Assembly: GCF_043555865.1 (NCBI RefSeq)
Contig: NZ_JBIGHY010000001.1
Location: forward strand, 310,001-374,000
Reading direction: 5' to 3'
Length of the DNA stretch: 64,000 bases
Source of the DNA: Pelomonas dachongensis
GTDB taxonomy: Bacteria > Pseudomonadota > Gammaproteobacteria > Burkholderiales > Burkholderiaceae_C
The notes beneath the pieces are model-generated. The model ran no database searches. It was not told the origin of the DNA and saw nothing but the letters and a program-made list of their open reading frames with translations. Position numbers and translations under genes: made by a program. Below are positions 63,255 to 64,000 of the stretch, one piece after another (the stretch's first letter is position 1; each line of letters starts with the position of its first letter).

Positions 63255-64000
63255 ACACGCTGACCCACACCACCCCGGCGCTGCATGTGCCCGCGCACTC
63301 GGTCGCCAGCGTCTACCTGCTGGAGACTTGGCTGGAGCTGCTGCGCCTGCTGCGCTCGCCGGCCTTCGCACTGCCGATGTTCCTGCTACCGGTCGGCACC
63401 TACCTGCTGTTTGCGTTTGCCGTGGCGGGCGAGATGGTGGCCAAGGACCCGGACGCCGGCCGCTTCATGTTCGCCGGCTTCTCGGTGATGGCCGTCACGA
63501 TGGCCGCGCTGTTCGCCACCTGCCCCAACCTCGCACTGGAGCGCGAGCAAGGCCTGCTGACGCTCAAGCGCGCGCAACCTGCACCGCCAGGCGCGTGGCT
63601 GACGGCCAAGATCGTGGCCGGCGTCGTGTGCGGGGCCATCGCCTACCTGCCCATCCTCGTGCTGGCGGCCGTCACCGGCCAGGCCCGGCTGGATGGCGCG
63701 CAGCTGGCGGCGATGAGCGCCGTGCTGGTGGCCGGCACCATTCCGTTCTGTGCACTGGGCCTGATGCTGGGTGCGCTGACCAGTGGCTCGGCCGCGCCGG
63801 CTTACGCCAACCTGGCCTACCTGCCGGGGCTGTACCTGTCGGGCGTGTTTTTCCCGCTGCCGAAGTCCATGCACTTCCAGACCGTGTTCTGGCCGCACTT
63901 CCACCTGGACCAGCTCGTCTTCGCCGCTGGCGGTGTCACCAAGTTCCAGTGGATCTCGCCGCAGATGGCCTTCGCCGTCCTGCTGAGCTTCACGCTGCTG
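63251..64000 (+). CDS. ABC-2 type permease, truncated by window end
   Basis: The first 250 codons of a permease, cut by the window. The ATG overlaps the fusion stop (ATGA). At least five hydrophobic segments (FALPMFLLPVGTYLLFAFAV, GFSVMAVTMAALFATCPNL, IVAGVVCGAIAYLPILVLAA, AMSAVLVAGTIPFCALGLML, YANLAYLPGLYLSGVFFP) and the cytoplasmic LALEREQGLLTLKRAQP loop match ABC-2/DrrB-like permeases. It is the membrane partner of the fused ATPase. Genes beyond the edge are unknown. Confidence 0.9.
   Translation, partial: MNTLTHTTPALHVPAHSVASVYLLETWLELLRLLRSPAFALPMFLLPVGTYLLFAFAVAGEMVAKDPDAGRFMFAGFSVMAVTMAALFATCPNLALEREQGLLTLKRAQPAPPGAWLTAKIVAGVVCGAIAYLPILVLAAVTGQARLDGAQLAAMSAVLVAGTIPFCALGLMLGALTSGSAAPAYANLAYLPGLYLSGVFFPLPKSMHFQTVFWPHFHLDQLVFAAGGVTKFQWISPQMAFAVLLSFTLL

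Overview
The window looks like chromosomal DNA of a high-G+C betaproteobacterium, order Burkholderiales, most likely the Roseateles/Mitsuaria/Pelomonas/Rubrivivax side of the group. The evidence is gene content and neighbourhood: glnE beside a yhdP-type AsmA protein and a nitrilase, the proteobacterial ATP-grasp type gshA, a split metH carrying an S-adenosylhomocysteine (SAH) riboswitch, and a TorF-porin/glnK/amtB operon. Coding density is very high, and many consecutive genes overlap by 4 bases (ATGA or GTGA).

Layout. 1-6.6 kb: lipoprotein, nitrilase, second lipoprotein, giant YhdP-like envelope protein. 6.7-10.6 kb: glnE and an HDOD protein. 10.6-13.9 kb: glutathione-dependent formaldehyde oxidation (adhC, fghA) with a lactonase between, and a 37-bp tandem repeat plus long hairpin. 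14-18.5 kb: FUSC-type membrane protein coupled to a TPR/HELTH putative peptidase. 18.5-21.3 kb: Bug-type binding protein and MarR regulator, divergent from a flavin monooxygenase. 21.3-29.7 kb: membrane-fused metallophosphatase, small PDZ protein, DUF885 protein coupled to gshB, BenE-like transporter, secreted protein, nitroreductase. 29.8-37.3 kb: kup, gshA, a diguanylate cyclase, then the nitrogen operon porin-glnK-amtB behind a sigma-54 promoter with an NtrC-like site.

37.3-53.0 kb is the most distinctive part: a two-armed Tad/Flp-pilus-like locus. The minus arm runs flp, two OmpA-family genes, tadG-like, lipoprotein, tadE-like, secreted protein, 58-aa pilin-like protein, cpaB, secretin, FHA-tadA fusion, tadB, tadC, DUF192. 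The divergent plus arm encodes an Lnt-like (apolipoprotein N-acyltransferase family) protein, another TadE-like pseudopilin, a lipoprotein and a small periplasmic protein. No prepilin peptidase (tadV/cpaA), tadZ/cpaE or tadD is present here. A comM pseudogene with several frameshifts, nonsense codons and a deletion sits at the edge.

54.3-64 kb: glycine-zipper membrane protein, the C-terminal part of metH with its SAH riboswitch, a degenerate HD-GYP-like protein, and a YtrA-type GntR regulator leading an ABC-transporter operon. That operon includes a rare fusion of an acyltransferase-3 membrane domain to an ABC ATPase, and its last permease runs off the window. Function assignments rest on motifs and family knowledge read by eye; no database search was run.
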